Assembly (NCBI GenBank): GCA_021234155.1
Contig: JAJEKV010000005.1
Span: 19,640,089 to 19,704,088, forward strand
DNA length: 64,000 nucleotides
Direction: 5' to 3'
From: Isoetes taiwanensis
Taxonomy: Eukaryota > Streptophyta > Lycopodiopsida > Isoetales > Isoetaceae
This document shows, piece by piece, positions 43,575 through 53,467 of this stretch. Both the position numbers and the translations under genes were made by a program. Within the stretch, counting starts at the first letter, position 1, and every line of letters starts with the position of its first letter. The notes under the pieces are model-generated. The model was not told the origin of the DNA. It worked only from the letters and a program-made list of their open reading frames with translations, and did not search any database.

Positions 43575-43584
43575 CTATTTATAG
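43575..43584 (-). promoter_or_regulatory. TATA box of H3-B
   Basis: CTATAAATAG on the minus strand, about 100 bp upstream of the ATG, followed by the same CCCCCTCATTT stretch as in H3-A. Confidence 0.8.
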
Positions 43585-43673
43585 ACGGGCCATCTTAGGT
43601 CAAATTTCAAACTACCCTTTTGGGTCATCTAAAACACCTAAAACACCTAAATTTAAGCATTTCTAACCTCATG

Positions 43674-43714
43674 GTCTCACACTTCATTTTTTGTCCTGAC
43701 GCGACGTGCGAGAC
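43674..43714. repeat. Deleted palindrome (41 bp), proximal of the H3-B pair
   Basis: Both outer arms remain (GTCTCACAC and CGTGCGAGAC), but about 26 bp of one arm and the centre are missing. Its midpoint is about 200 bp from the midpoint of 43862-43928. Confidence 0.85.
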
Positions 43715-43861
43715 ATGGTGGATTCTAATGCTAAATTTATACTTTCTAAGCATGTTTTTAGGAATGTAACATACTAATTCTAGCTAATTCTTAGCTTAAA
43801 ATTGGAATTACCAAATTATTTTTCTGAAATTCATGACTTTTCAAGGTGTTTTGGGCTCGAT

Positions 43862-43928
43862 GTCTCACACGTTGCGCCCAGCCCGAAAATGAGATTTTCA
43901 TTATCTGTCCTGGCGCGACGTGTGAGAC
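43862..43928. repeat. 67-bp palindrome, distal of the H3-B pair
   Basis: Arms GTCTCACACGTTGCGCCCAG and GGCGCGACGTGTGAGAC. Confidence 0.93.
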
Positions 43929-44126
43929 CATCCTACTTTTTGAAGGTTTGGCTCACTAATTTTAGTCTTTTTATGTTCTCATTCACTTTAACTGTTACTA
44001 GCTTAGCATATACTACAAAAATGAGAGAAAAAAAAAAATTTCCCATTTTTTGAGGTTTGAGAATCCTATCAAGTTAGTACTACTGGGAGCATGGTCAGTG
44101 CTTTGCTCTTGGTCTCCAAGAACATC

Positions 44127-44138
44127 GCTCTGATACCA
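44127..44138 (-). promoter_or_regulatory. Primer-binding site of copy B (tRNA-iMet type)
   Basis: TGGTATCAGAGC on the minus strand, one base from the LTR end. This is the standard primer site complementary to the 3' end of initiator Met tRNA in plant retrotransposons. It fixes the element's strand. Confidence 0.88.
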
Positions 44139-44139
44139 C

Positions 44140-45715
44140 TGTGACGTCCCCTACTCGTATACGATGCCCACACCGTATACAAACAAGAGTTCATCCCCCA
44201 TACCAGCTCCATACTGATACAGGGCCCTCCACATATCACTGTGACCGTACTGGGTCCCCAGTGGGAAGAGTGAAGGGGTCATTTTACCCCATCTCCCTCA
44301 GGGCCTACCTAGCTGCGGAAGCGTAAACATACATGTCAGTAACATAAACATCATATACCCACCTCGAAGGGTGGCATCTCAACATCTGCACAGACAAAGA
44401 TCAGCACAATACAAGGGGAAGTCCTACCCAAGGCTCAGACTCTAGGGGATGACTGACAAGCTTGGGTCTCCAGAGTTCATTGCAGACAGAATCATGACAA
44501 TGTATTTGGCTATCATAAGAACATGGCATTGGGTTGTCCACTCCATCCGCCCCTCCTGTGCACACTTTGCAGTGTAGGTTGAAGAGTGTTGGGACTTTTT
44601 GATGTAGCCGCCCGGTTGCATAGCCAAAGGGGCTATTCTGGGTTGCATCTCCCATTTCCGATGGGGCGGTAGGGATCACTCCCACCGAGAGATCTACATG
44701 CTGACTCAAGGTGACTAGAGGGCCACTTTGCCCTTATTATTTGACCCACCGGAAAGTGAACACCACTTCACGGGTGTCGAGCCCATGCCTTACCCGCACT
44801 CAGTGGCAAGCCATTAGACCTAGTCACAATGATCCCCGGTAGGCCTTACACACCAGAGGGATCGCTCAAGAGTCAGAACACGGACCTCCTTCTTAGCCAG
44901 TCTGGCCCCTTCACCCACAACCAGGTGTGGTTCTTGTACACAGGCCGAATCTACAGTGTGCTAGAGAGGCTAAGCTAGGAGCATCAACTACTAAGCTTTA
45001 GGGTCTCTACCCCCCTTCCCAATACAATGAGTTCACAGAGATACATCATCCACATACATCAGAGAAGAACTAAAGAACTAGATCTAAGCTATATCATAGA
45101 GTTAGGTTCTTTAGTTAGAGTCTGGTGTCTGGGGATCTAAGTGGCTACTATGGGCAATTTAATAGGCTAAACATACTGATACAATGACTGGAAGATGGTT
45201 TAAACTATTAAATTGACTAAATACCTGATCCTTGGGTTGCTCCTCCTGACCTGAGTTCGACCATCCTGCTGAACTGCTTGAATCAAGGAAAACTAATGGT
45301 GCAATTTGCTCAGACAGAGTCTGAGAGGCGGTTTTGACTCCTGCGGCAGCCAAAACAGAACTCTAAAACCCTATGGACGAAAATGGCAAGTTAGGGTTTC
45401 TTCCTACCTAAATAGACAAGGGTTTAGGGCTAGGGTTTCCAATTATCCCTTTAGGCATGTGGGATAATTGGGAATGGCCCACTTGCCTTTAATGGCTAGG
45501 TGGCCTAAAGGTATCCACATGGAAAGGTGTGCACCTTAATAAATGTGCACATTGGTAAATGTGCACATTAACAAATGCACATACCTTGCAAGTTGCCCCC
45601 TAGGGGCTACCCGCTTGGCTACACGTCGGCGTACACGTCAGTCGGGGTGGCGTGTACGCGTGACGAGGCAGTACAGTATATGTCCTGGGACCGTATACTG
45701 TGCTGGAACGTCACA
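44140..45715 (-). repeat. 5' LTR of the H3-carrying element, copy B (1,576 bp)
   Basis: On the minus strand it starts TGTGACGTTCC and ends GGGGACGTCACA, so it has TG...CA ends within an 8-bp inverted repeat. Part of it is repeated in reverse at 35868-36533. Frames inside it are short and have no family resemblance. Confidence 0.85.
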
Positions 45716-47946
45716 TGGACGATAAAAACCATTCCATTCAATTCAATTCAATTCTGATGGCTCACCATAAAAGAGAAAATAACCCGAGTAGAGACATGGA
45801 TCTTCATGACATCTGATGCCAATTGCTTCCCGAATCCAAATTTGAGTACGTACGAGCGCATGAACTCCTAGTTAACATTGTCACATTACATCATATGATG
45901 TGATGATGAATAGATCGACCCTGTTTCAAATAGATTTATTGAATAATATATAGTTTATAGGTTCATAGATCTTGCATAGTTTAGAGCTAGGAGTAACTAT
46001 GGTAAGGTTTATATAATCTAAAAGTTACTTTTTGTGTACTTCTATGGAAGTACAAAAAATGTATTTAAGTTCAAGAATAGTGGTAACTAGAGAAAGAAGC
46101 TCAAAGATTTAAAGCTCAAATAGTTTACCTGTCAGAAAATTGGTCAGGTAACTTAGACATGTCTTCCCTTGATTTTCTTAGATAGATTATGAATCCGTAT
46201 GAATAAAAAATATATGGAGCAAGCTGCCAATTTTGTTCGAGTGTTTGTTCTTTAAGGCATAATTGAACTTCTCCAAGGACTCTAGCTATCTAGTTGAAGA
46301 GTGTTTCAGACTCAACACATCCTTCAGTTATCGTATGATAATTCATTATTATAAACGATTGATTTGTTAAGTGTCTAGTCTAGAGAATTGCTCCCTTATG
46401 ATGATACACATATTAGTTTGAGGGATGTTATAAGATGTAAATGATAAGCATGGGCTAGCAGCCAGTCTATGAATTGTTACAGATAGAGTGGGGTTTAGAA
46501 TCATCCACTCTTTGAAATGTTATAGATAGAGTGAATAATAATGTTTTCCACAAAACTGTTCTACGTGTTTTTCTGCAGCAATAACCTGGACATCTATCTA
46601 AGCTTCAATAGCTTAACGTCGTATGAAATGTTAAATATGCTCTTCACGGACACTAGTCTGCAAGAAAGATTATCTATGCAACCTTTACGTAAAGAAATCT
46701 ACGATGTCCTTTACTATTATTGGAATTTGATTGAATTTTGGGGTTGCAGACAGTTTTAGGTTATGAGTGGAAATTTATGGAGAGTCGATAAGAGGACATG
46801 TGCTTTTGGGACTTGGAACCTCATCTCATATGAGATATAGTTGTGTTGCAGATGCTTTAGCCTATGAGTTGAACTTTATGGAGAATTGATCAGAGGACAT
46901 GATGTGCACTTTGGAGCTTGGAACCTCATCCCAGTTATATTTTTGGTCTATGTACCAAGTATAATATTGTATTCTTTTCAATGTCCAACTTCATTATTGT
47001 CTATTGCCTAATTCAAAGCATTTTCTTATTGGCATACTCTTGCCTTATGTGATATGGAAGACTAATCTTTCTACTTTAGCATGACGTAAAAAATTGCTTC
47101 TCCTTCTATCTTAGAGAACATGCCTATCTTAGAGATCATATCTACATTCCATATACTGAAGCCATTCCCTCACTAATAAGGGTATGATTAATCATGCAAG
47201 CATCATTACTTAAAAAGAACTAGTTAAAGTGCCAAGAGACACGCATGTAGTACCTACCTTGATGAGGACAATGTCAAGAAAATCTCCTGTAGTACTCATC
47301 TTGGTGGAGCAACTGATGACAGTCCAAAATAGACATCCTTCTTTCTTGTAGTATTTATCTGGTGGATTCCCATATATATGGGCTAGAGTTTGACTAAACA
47401 TGTTTGAGATTCAGGCCTTTATACTATATGAGGGTTGATTATTTATGCAATTTATTTATTCAATATACATAATTTATATCATATATTTGTTAGTATAAGA
47501 AATTAGCGCGCCGGCCTTAGCCAAGCCATCATTTCATTAGTTCTAATTCTTGTGAAGTTAGTTGCACGAAAGGCATTCTTGAACGAATTGAATTGTCTTC
47601 CGTTTTGTGGCCTAGACAAAATGCGTCCACACGTTTTTGTGGTATACTCTGATAAGCCTACTCTGATTCTGAAACATTTGTTTATGGACTTTATATTTCC
47701 ATTATTTCCTAAATATATTCTTGAAGAGCTTGGAATGTGAACACTGCTTATATTATAATATCTCTTTCTATTGTCAGAAGCTATCTTAATGCTTACTATC
47801 AATGTAACAAAGTTCATCCAAGGTTAGCAATGAAGAGATCTTGTGCTCAACTCTCTAGGGGTCCGTTGTATGTCCTCATGGAAGTTGCCAATGTGGTATG
47901 ACGTAAAAATACTATCTATCTATCCATCCATCCATCTATCCACACA
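45716..47946. other. Unassigned AT-rich DNA with a probable LINE tail and decayed gene-like pieces
   Basis: At 45716-45755, GACGATAAAAACC followed by (ATTCA)n looks like a LINE 3' end. 46758-46935 is a degenerate tandem duplication (unit about 90 bp with GGAACCTCATC). The plus-strand frame 46578-46690, preceded by TTTTTCTGCAG, could be a relict exon (NNLDIYLSFNSLTSYEMLNM). 47517-47737 is another open stretch (RPHVFVVYSDKPTLILKHL). I recognise neither. 47880-47945 ends in GACGTAAAAATACT then (ATCT/ATCC)n, another LINE- or SINE-like 3' end. Confidence 0.4.
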
Positions 47947-49356
47947 TAAGAAAAAGGGAAATTTCTAAAATTGCCCCTATATTTTCTAGAAATTGTCAAT
48001 ATACCCCTGTATTTGTTTAATTGTTAGAATGCCCCTACGTCACACATACAACTAAATACGGCACAGGATTTTGCACATCGTTCTTTGTTTCCGTATCTCC
48101 GAAGCATGGGATTACTTTGCCATAATTACAAATTGACTATCAGGTGAAGGTGATGCATTCTTCTCACACAACTTTTATCATCATGCTTAAAGCATAGTAA
48201 ATCAACCTCCGCAATGCAATCATCGGAGATGCTAATAAGGCCATTAGAGGATTGCATTCCCAAACTGGGTCCATTTTGATCTTGCCAAAGAAGCTGCTGC
48301 ATTCAAGAAATCCAAGTTTCCTGTTATTTGCCTTCTTAAGTCTAACGTAATCAAATTAAATCGATGTCATCACTTGAGATTTGGGCTATATCTCTCATAC
48401 TGTTCTGAGATTTGTCAAGGAGATGATTAAGATGCAAGATATCTGCTTTGGGAAAGCCCTTTATGGCTGGGTTCATTTTGATCTTGCCAACTGGAATTTT
48501 GTGCTGGCTGGGCAGATATTATGTGTAGAATTTATAAAAGAATGGTGCTCCTCTCCTTCTGCTTCAGTCCTATTCTGAATCATGTTGTATGCAGCATCAA
48601 GTGATTCATCATCACATATGCACAAAAGGTCATGCTTTCCCACATATTAAACCGCTTGATACTGCACCAACAATCCCTACCGTCTGCATGCAAAATGGAT
48701 CCATTTCAATTGCAAACTAAATAACCATAAGCAAAATGCATCTTTGTATTATGCACAGTTTCTAAAGATAGTGCCTTCAACAACAAAATCTCTTTGTCAT
48801 CTTTCAAAATTCTATTCAACTTGTGTTTTTCAATGTAGTATCCCAAGCTGTTACATACTGTTCAACAATCTTAGCACCCTATTTCCAGCTTTTTCTTTCT
48901 TGACTTTCCAAGTGTCCTAATTTTCGCTTTAGTATAGTAGCAGCAAAGACTTTTAAAACTAAAAAAACAAAAGACAGAGGATGGGACACAAACAACTTAT
49001 GGAACAACATTCTTGGACATAATGCAGTCTTGAAAACTGGAACAAAAAGATGCAAAATGCTGATATGTTAAAAAACTGTGAGACTTTGAACATTAGTTGA
49101 CAATCGTCAGCATGTAAAGTAGTGTTCACCCAAACTTTGACAGAACTCTTAGGCAGCCAGCATGTATTGACTACAATATACTAGTCTGATATTTGATGCA
49201 AGAAACTTTTATTGAAGGGCAAAGGCTTTAAATGCAATAAATCGTATATGTGCAACATGAATATAAAACTGCATCCAGTTAAACATAAATAACCTGAAGA
49301 TTCTTAACTTTAGCCTTGATACCTGAAATAAATAAACTGGGATGCTAAACATTTAC

Positions 49357-49500
49357 CTTAACAACAAGAACTTTTAGAGACAATATGTCAGATACGTCAA
49401 CACCATTAAGGTATGCTTTTACTTCAGGAACCCCAGATCCAGCTGCTGCGGGTGAAAAAGAAATGCAAACTAGTGCAGAAAGCATAACCAAGGCAACAAA
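49357..49500 (-). pseudogene. Captured exon of a CLC chloride channel gene
   Basis: The frame reads [38 protein letters not shown], ending in LVVK at a GT donor (GTAAAT, 49356-49351). GSG(I/V)PE is the selectivity motif of CLC anion channels/exchangers and KAYLNG is its usual continuation. It is a single exon with its splice donor, fused at its 5' side to the GSH1 piece, so the source copy was genomic DNA. Confidence 0.82.
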
Positions 49501-49735
49501 CCAACCCAAAGTGCAGGCAAAGCAACCAACCTTTTCCATGGGCCACCATCTGCACCCCTCATTTCCAGGCATTGCTTTAGCCTTACTTCTGGATATGTTG
49601 AAGAAAGATGTAATTGCCAGTCTTTTATAGTAGCCCTAACTCCAGGTAAAACTGGCAGTTTTCCTGCCCAAAAATCCCTAAAAGACATGCCAGTACAGTT
49701 GATCAGCCTGTCTTTATGATACACCACAAGCACTT
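49494..49735 (-). pseudogene. Captured fragment of glutamate-cysteine ligase (GSH1-like)
   Basis: The frame reads [21 protein letters not shown], then [19 protein letters not shown], then [16 protein letters not shown]. This is a conserved internal part of plant gamma-glutamylcysteine synthetase, the first enzyme of glutathione synthesis. Only about 80 residues are present. The piece stops at LL and passes, within about 7 shared bases (TTTGTTG), into the CLC exon. It is not a working gene. Confidence 0.85.
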
Positions 49736-50044
49736 AGGGCACATCTAACATGATACATATTTCTCGAATCCAAAATCATCATGAAAAACAAATGGCAGAA
49801 GGCCTGTTCTGTTGTTATCAATTTCTGTCCAGCCGTGACTTCTATAGCTCAAAAACCCGTTTGGCTTACCTTCTTTAAATGGTGAATTGGCTTAATGCAT
49901 TAACTTTGGAAAGCAAACAAACTTTGAGAGAACTGTTAAATGTCATAATGAAATATGAACTAAACACATTGCACATGCAATTTTTCAATAATCAGCAAAA
50001 CAATAAGTGCAATATTGAAGCATAACAACACCAGCAATTTTTAA

Positions 50045-51681
50045 TCAGCATAACAGTATAACAACAGCAGCAATGAATATAAATAAAGGAATATAAATGA
50101 AGGAATACATGTCAATTGCAATGATATAAATCAAGAAATGAATATAAATTAAGGAATACATGTCAATCTGCAATTGCATTCCTGCAACTCTTCCGGTTAT
50201 GGCGTCCATATATTGCCCACACCTTGAGCATCTGTAAGGACGAATTTCTTTGAAGCGATCCTCGGTACGGATCCGTCTCTTTTTTGGATGTCCTGGCGGC
50301 TTACGCGTAGCAGGAGGTTTCAGATTTATCTCTTCTTCCTCTAAAACATCTTCAAATGGAAATATTGCGCCTACATATGCATCACACCATGCCTTTAACG
50401 AATAACCTGGATGAGCATACTCTTGTGGTCTTCTTTTCAACCAGAGGATTGCTCTTATTGCATGAGCACAAGGAATTCCTCTATACTGCCAAGCACAACA
50501 ACTGCATGTATAATGTTCAAGATCCACAATCCGCATGTGCTCCCGGTATGATAACTTCAAATACAATGCCATTTGAAGGTAAAATTCTGTACTGCCTAGG
50601 CCGAGTAAGAGATTCTGTAATGCGCTTTTCCTCCTCAGGCACTAATGCGTAAGCTGCACTTTGCCCTGCAGATACCAATGCTCGTCTAGCTTCATGACCT
50701 CGTTTATGAAACCTCTCCATCAATGATTGTCTAATATCCGTAAGCATGGCAATAATTGGTTTCTCCTTGGCCTCAAGCAATAGAAAATTCAAAGACTCTG
50801 ATAAATTTGAAGTAAGGTGACCAAAGCGTTGTCCCTGGAAATAAGCTGTAGCCCAGCATTCAGGTGGTGCAATTTCTAACAACCAATCTGTTGCTATAGT
50901 ATTCACTTTTCGCATATTAGCAACTTGTTCATCGTATTCAACGATCGTGTTTGCTCGTGCCGCTTCCCAAAAGAAATGCAGAAACTCAATATTATTGCAT
51001 TTCTTCTTGATGTTTGCCTCAAGATGTCTCATGCAATATGCATTTGGGCAGCCAGGGAAAACAGCATACAAAGCCTCTTGCAAACCCTTGTCTCTGTCTG
51101 ATACAGATGTAAGCCTTGCATCTACATGTAAACTACTGCGCAGATGCTGTAGAAACCAAATCCAATTCTCTGCATTTTCGTTATCAATTATTCCAAATGC
51201 CACAAGATAAAGTCCTCTTGTGGCATGTAAACCTGTAGCACAAATCAAATGGCCAAGATATTTACCTGTTAAAAAGGTGCCATCCAATCCCAAGAAAGGC
51301 CTGCAACTCGTAAATCCAGTAAGACAAGCTCCAAAAGCAAAGAATACCATGTAAAAACGTCCTCCACATTCTTCAATGGCAACATAACTTCTTGGATTGC
51401 TCTCTAATAATTTTCTGGCAAAATGCATGTAACTTTCTGTACCCTCTTTGATAATCTCCATTAATAATAGCCATGGCTATCTCTTTTGCATTATAAGCAA
51501 TTGTATATGTGACCGTAACACCTGCTTCTCTACGAAAATCATCAATCAACTCAGTAGGCTTATAATGTGGATGCTCCCTGAATTTGTCCTGATATTTCAT
51601 GGCTAACCATCTTGCTGAGGCTTCTTTATTATTCAATTGTTGAGCACCACTACATGTGTGTTCTCTTCCTGCTCGAACCAC
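50045..51681 (-). pseudogene. MuDR-type transposase, frameshifted
   Basis: N-terminal part 51681-51400: EHTCSGAQQLNNKEASARWLA, the MuDR leader region. Middle part 51461-50517: DDE-type MULE transposase with RPFLGLDGTFLTGKYLG (first Asp), SVSDRDKGLQEA (second Asp), CMRHLEANIKK and the FWEAARANTIVEYD Glu region. C-terminal part 50572-50045: SWIM zinc finger CSCCAWQYRGIPCAHAI, then KPPGHPKKRRIR and CSRCGQ. Two frame breaks (near 51420 and 50540) prevent a full protein. It would have bound the terminal repeats and cut out the element. Confidence 0.9.
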
Positions 51682-52105
51682 ACATCTTGGCCCTCCAGCA
51701 ATGACGGAGAATCAAATTGCAAATTTTTTTCTAACTGGGGCATTGGGTCCAATTTTGACTACTGTAATCCTGTTTCTTTCAAAACGAAACATGCAAATCA
51801 CTTACAGGAAAAGGTTTCCAAGCATGAAATCTTCAACGAATTCCTTCCATATCCAGAGGGCTTCGAAGCATAAACTCCACCGAATTCCTTCCAGATTATG
51901 CTTACAAGCTTACTTTCGGATTCAAGGTAACGATGCTTTGCTGAAACAACTGGAGGAATCGGATTTGGGACCGTTTGCTTCTGGCGCGAAAGGAATAGCC
52001 GTTGCAAAAAAAAAAAAGGGATATTTTGATAATTTTTGGAAATACAGGTAATTTGATAATTATATTACGATATAAGGGTAATTTTAGAATTTTCCCTAAG
52101 AAAAA

Positions 52106-52240
52106 TGATTCAATGTCATGAAAGGTCATGGGTCATGCTGAAAGCTTGTTTCTTGGTGATTTCAAATAAAAAAAATGATTCAATGTCATGAAAGGTCATG
52201 GGTCATGCTGAAAGCTTGTTTCTTGGTGATTTCAAAATTG
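52106..52240. repeat. 62-bp tandem duplication beside the Mutator-like element
   Basis: The segment AAAATGATTCAATGTCATG ... GGTGATTTCAA occurs twice in a row, just after the right target duplication. Confidence 0.8.
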
Positions 52241-52584
52241 CTGGAACTGGTAATTCTTTTGCACTTCACGTGGCCATTTGAAAGTTAAGGAATATGCTCT
52301 AAGTGTGTTGTGTGAAATTGATGGTACTACGTTAAATTTGGAAAAAGATGACTACTAATGTTGCAAATAAGTGAGCTGCTTAGACCGATTTAAATTTGGG
52401 AAAAGATAAAGTGAGCTGCTTAGATAATGTTCACGTCACTGTACACAATACCAACTATACGCGTACGTGTAATTCAATGACACATTTAATTCAAGACAAA
52501 TAATTTGACATATTTTCCCAAAGACGACCTCATTTACTGAACTTGATTACAAAACTCCATTCTAAAGAACGCATAAGATAAACA

Positions 52585-53460
52585 GTGTCTCAAACAAACA
52601 TGTGCCAGTATGTTCTATTATTGCGTTTGGTATTTGGTGAGGGTATCTCGCCAGTGGTTTGGCCTAGTTTTTGGGGCAGTATGTATGGGAAATCGTATGT
52701 CTGTGGTATGTTTTGGAGAAGTTGGAGGTGCTTACTGGGAGAGAATTGGATGGAGCTGCTTGCCGGACCCGGATTTCTGCGTGCATGGTTTATAGATAGA
52801 AGGAGGACGGATTGGGCATTGCTTCGAGATTGGGCGGACAAGTCATGCACGCATGCCTATGTAATCGGCTGGAGGGCGTGCTGTTGGAGCGACTAAGTGG
52901 GGCGCCATGGATTACGCCGGTGAGTCTCCTCTGTGGCTTTGTTTTCTGGGTAGCAATTGTGAATTTGTGTAGATATAACGCAGTAGTAGAACATACTGGA
53001 ATCTGTGAGAAGAATTCTGGGGGGGTAGGAATGGCGAAGGAACAGGGGCGATGGTTACAGTGAATCCAATCCACCTGTATAACCGCCCACTGCAGAAGCA
53101 AGGAGTTGAAATCCGGGCTGCCGAGCAGCGGCAGGTCCCAAAGGCGGCCCTTAAATCTTGAGGCCTGAGCAGCGGTGCTGTTTGTGCATGACTCTGGGCC
53201 GGAACAAGAAGCAAGCAGCTCCAATTCGGCCTGTCTAGCATTAGCAGCTCCCAAACTGGGTCCTTAAATCTAAAGGCCTCAGCGGATTCGCTGTCTGTGC
53301 TTGATTGGCAACTGAAGTGCAACCGCCTACTGCAGAAGCAAGCACCTCCAAACCGGTGTCTGGGTAGCAATTGTCAATTCCTGTAGGCATTGGAATCAGT
53401 GGGAGGAATTGTGGGCGGACAGGAGTGGGGAAGGAGCAGGGCCGATCGTCAGGATCTTTG
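52585..53460 (+). repeat. Upstream repeats of the replitron-like element
   Basis: GC-rich. The segment with CTGGGTAGCAATTGT ... GAAGGA(A/G)CAGGG occurs at about 52948-53048 and again at 53358-53440. A CTGCAGAAGCAAG ... CCTTAAATCT segment is repeated around 53090-53340. No convincing gene. It probably holds the 5' end and promoter of the Rep gene. Confidence 0.5.
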
Positions 53461-53467
53461 TTTTGAG

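Larger units (their letters stand above)
36534..45715 (-). mobile_element. H3-carrying Ty3/gypsy element, copy B
   Basis: On the minus strand in order: 5' LTR (45715-44140), tRNA-iMet-type primer site (44138-44127), palindrome pair and TATA, H3-like gene, palindrome pair and TATA, ORF-X/Y, gag, protease, RT and RNase H. The pol gene stops at 36534, where copy A's 3' LTR begins; integrase and the 3' LTR are missing. The layout puts about 4.3 kb of extra genes between primer site and gag. The alternative, that the H3/ORF-X block is a separate insertion, is weakened by copy A, which has the same block with an LTR of the same family in matching orientation. Confidence 0.75.
47956..52096 (-). mobile_element. 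Mutator-like element with captured gene fragments
   Basis: Terminal inverted repeats of at least 60 bp begin GGGAAATTTCTAAAATTGCC (left) and, reversed from the right end, GGGAAAATTCTAAAATTACC. The flanking 9-bp target duplication TAAGAAAAA is perfect (47947-47955 and 52097-52105). It encodes a decayed MuDR-type transposase and, downstream on the same strand, joined pieces of two host genes. 48040-49350 inside it shows no gene I can recognise. Confidence 0.92.

Noticed and set aside
1741-43928. CRISPR-like array from the repeated 67-bp sequences
   Set aside because: Repeats come singly or in pairs at gene promoters, with no regular spacer array; this is eukaryotic nuclear DNA.
49345-49733. 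A functional GSH1 or CLC gene
   Set aside because: Only about 80 and 45 residues are present, fused to each other inside a Mutator-like element.
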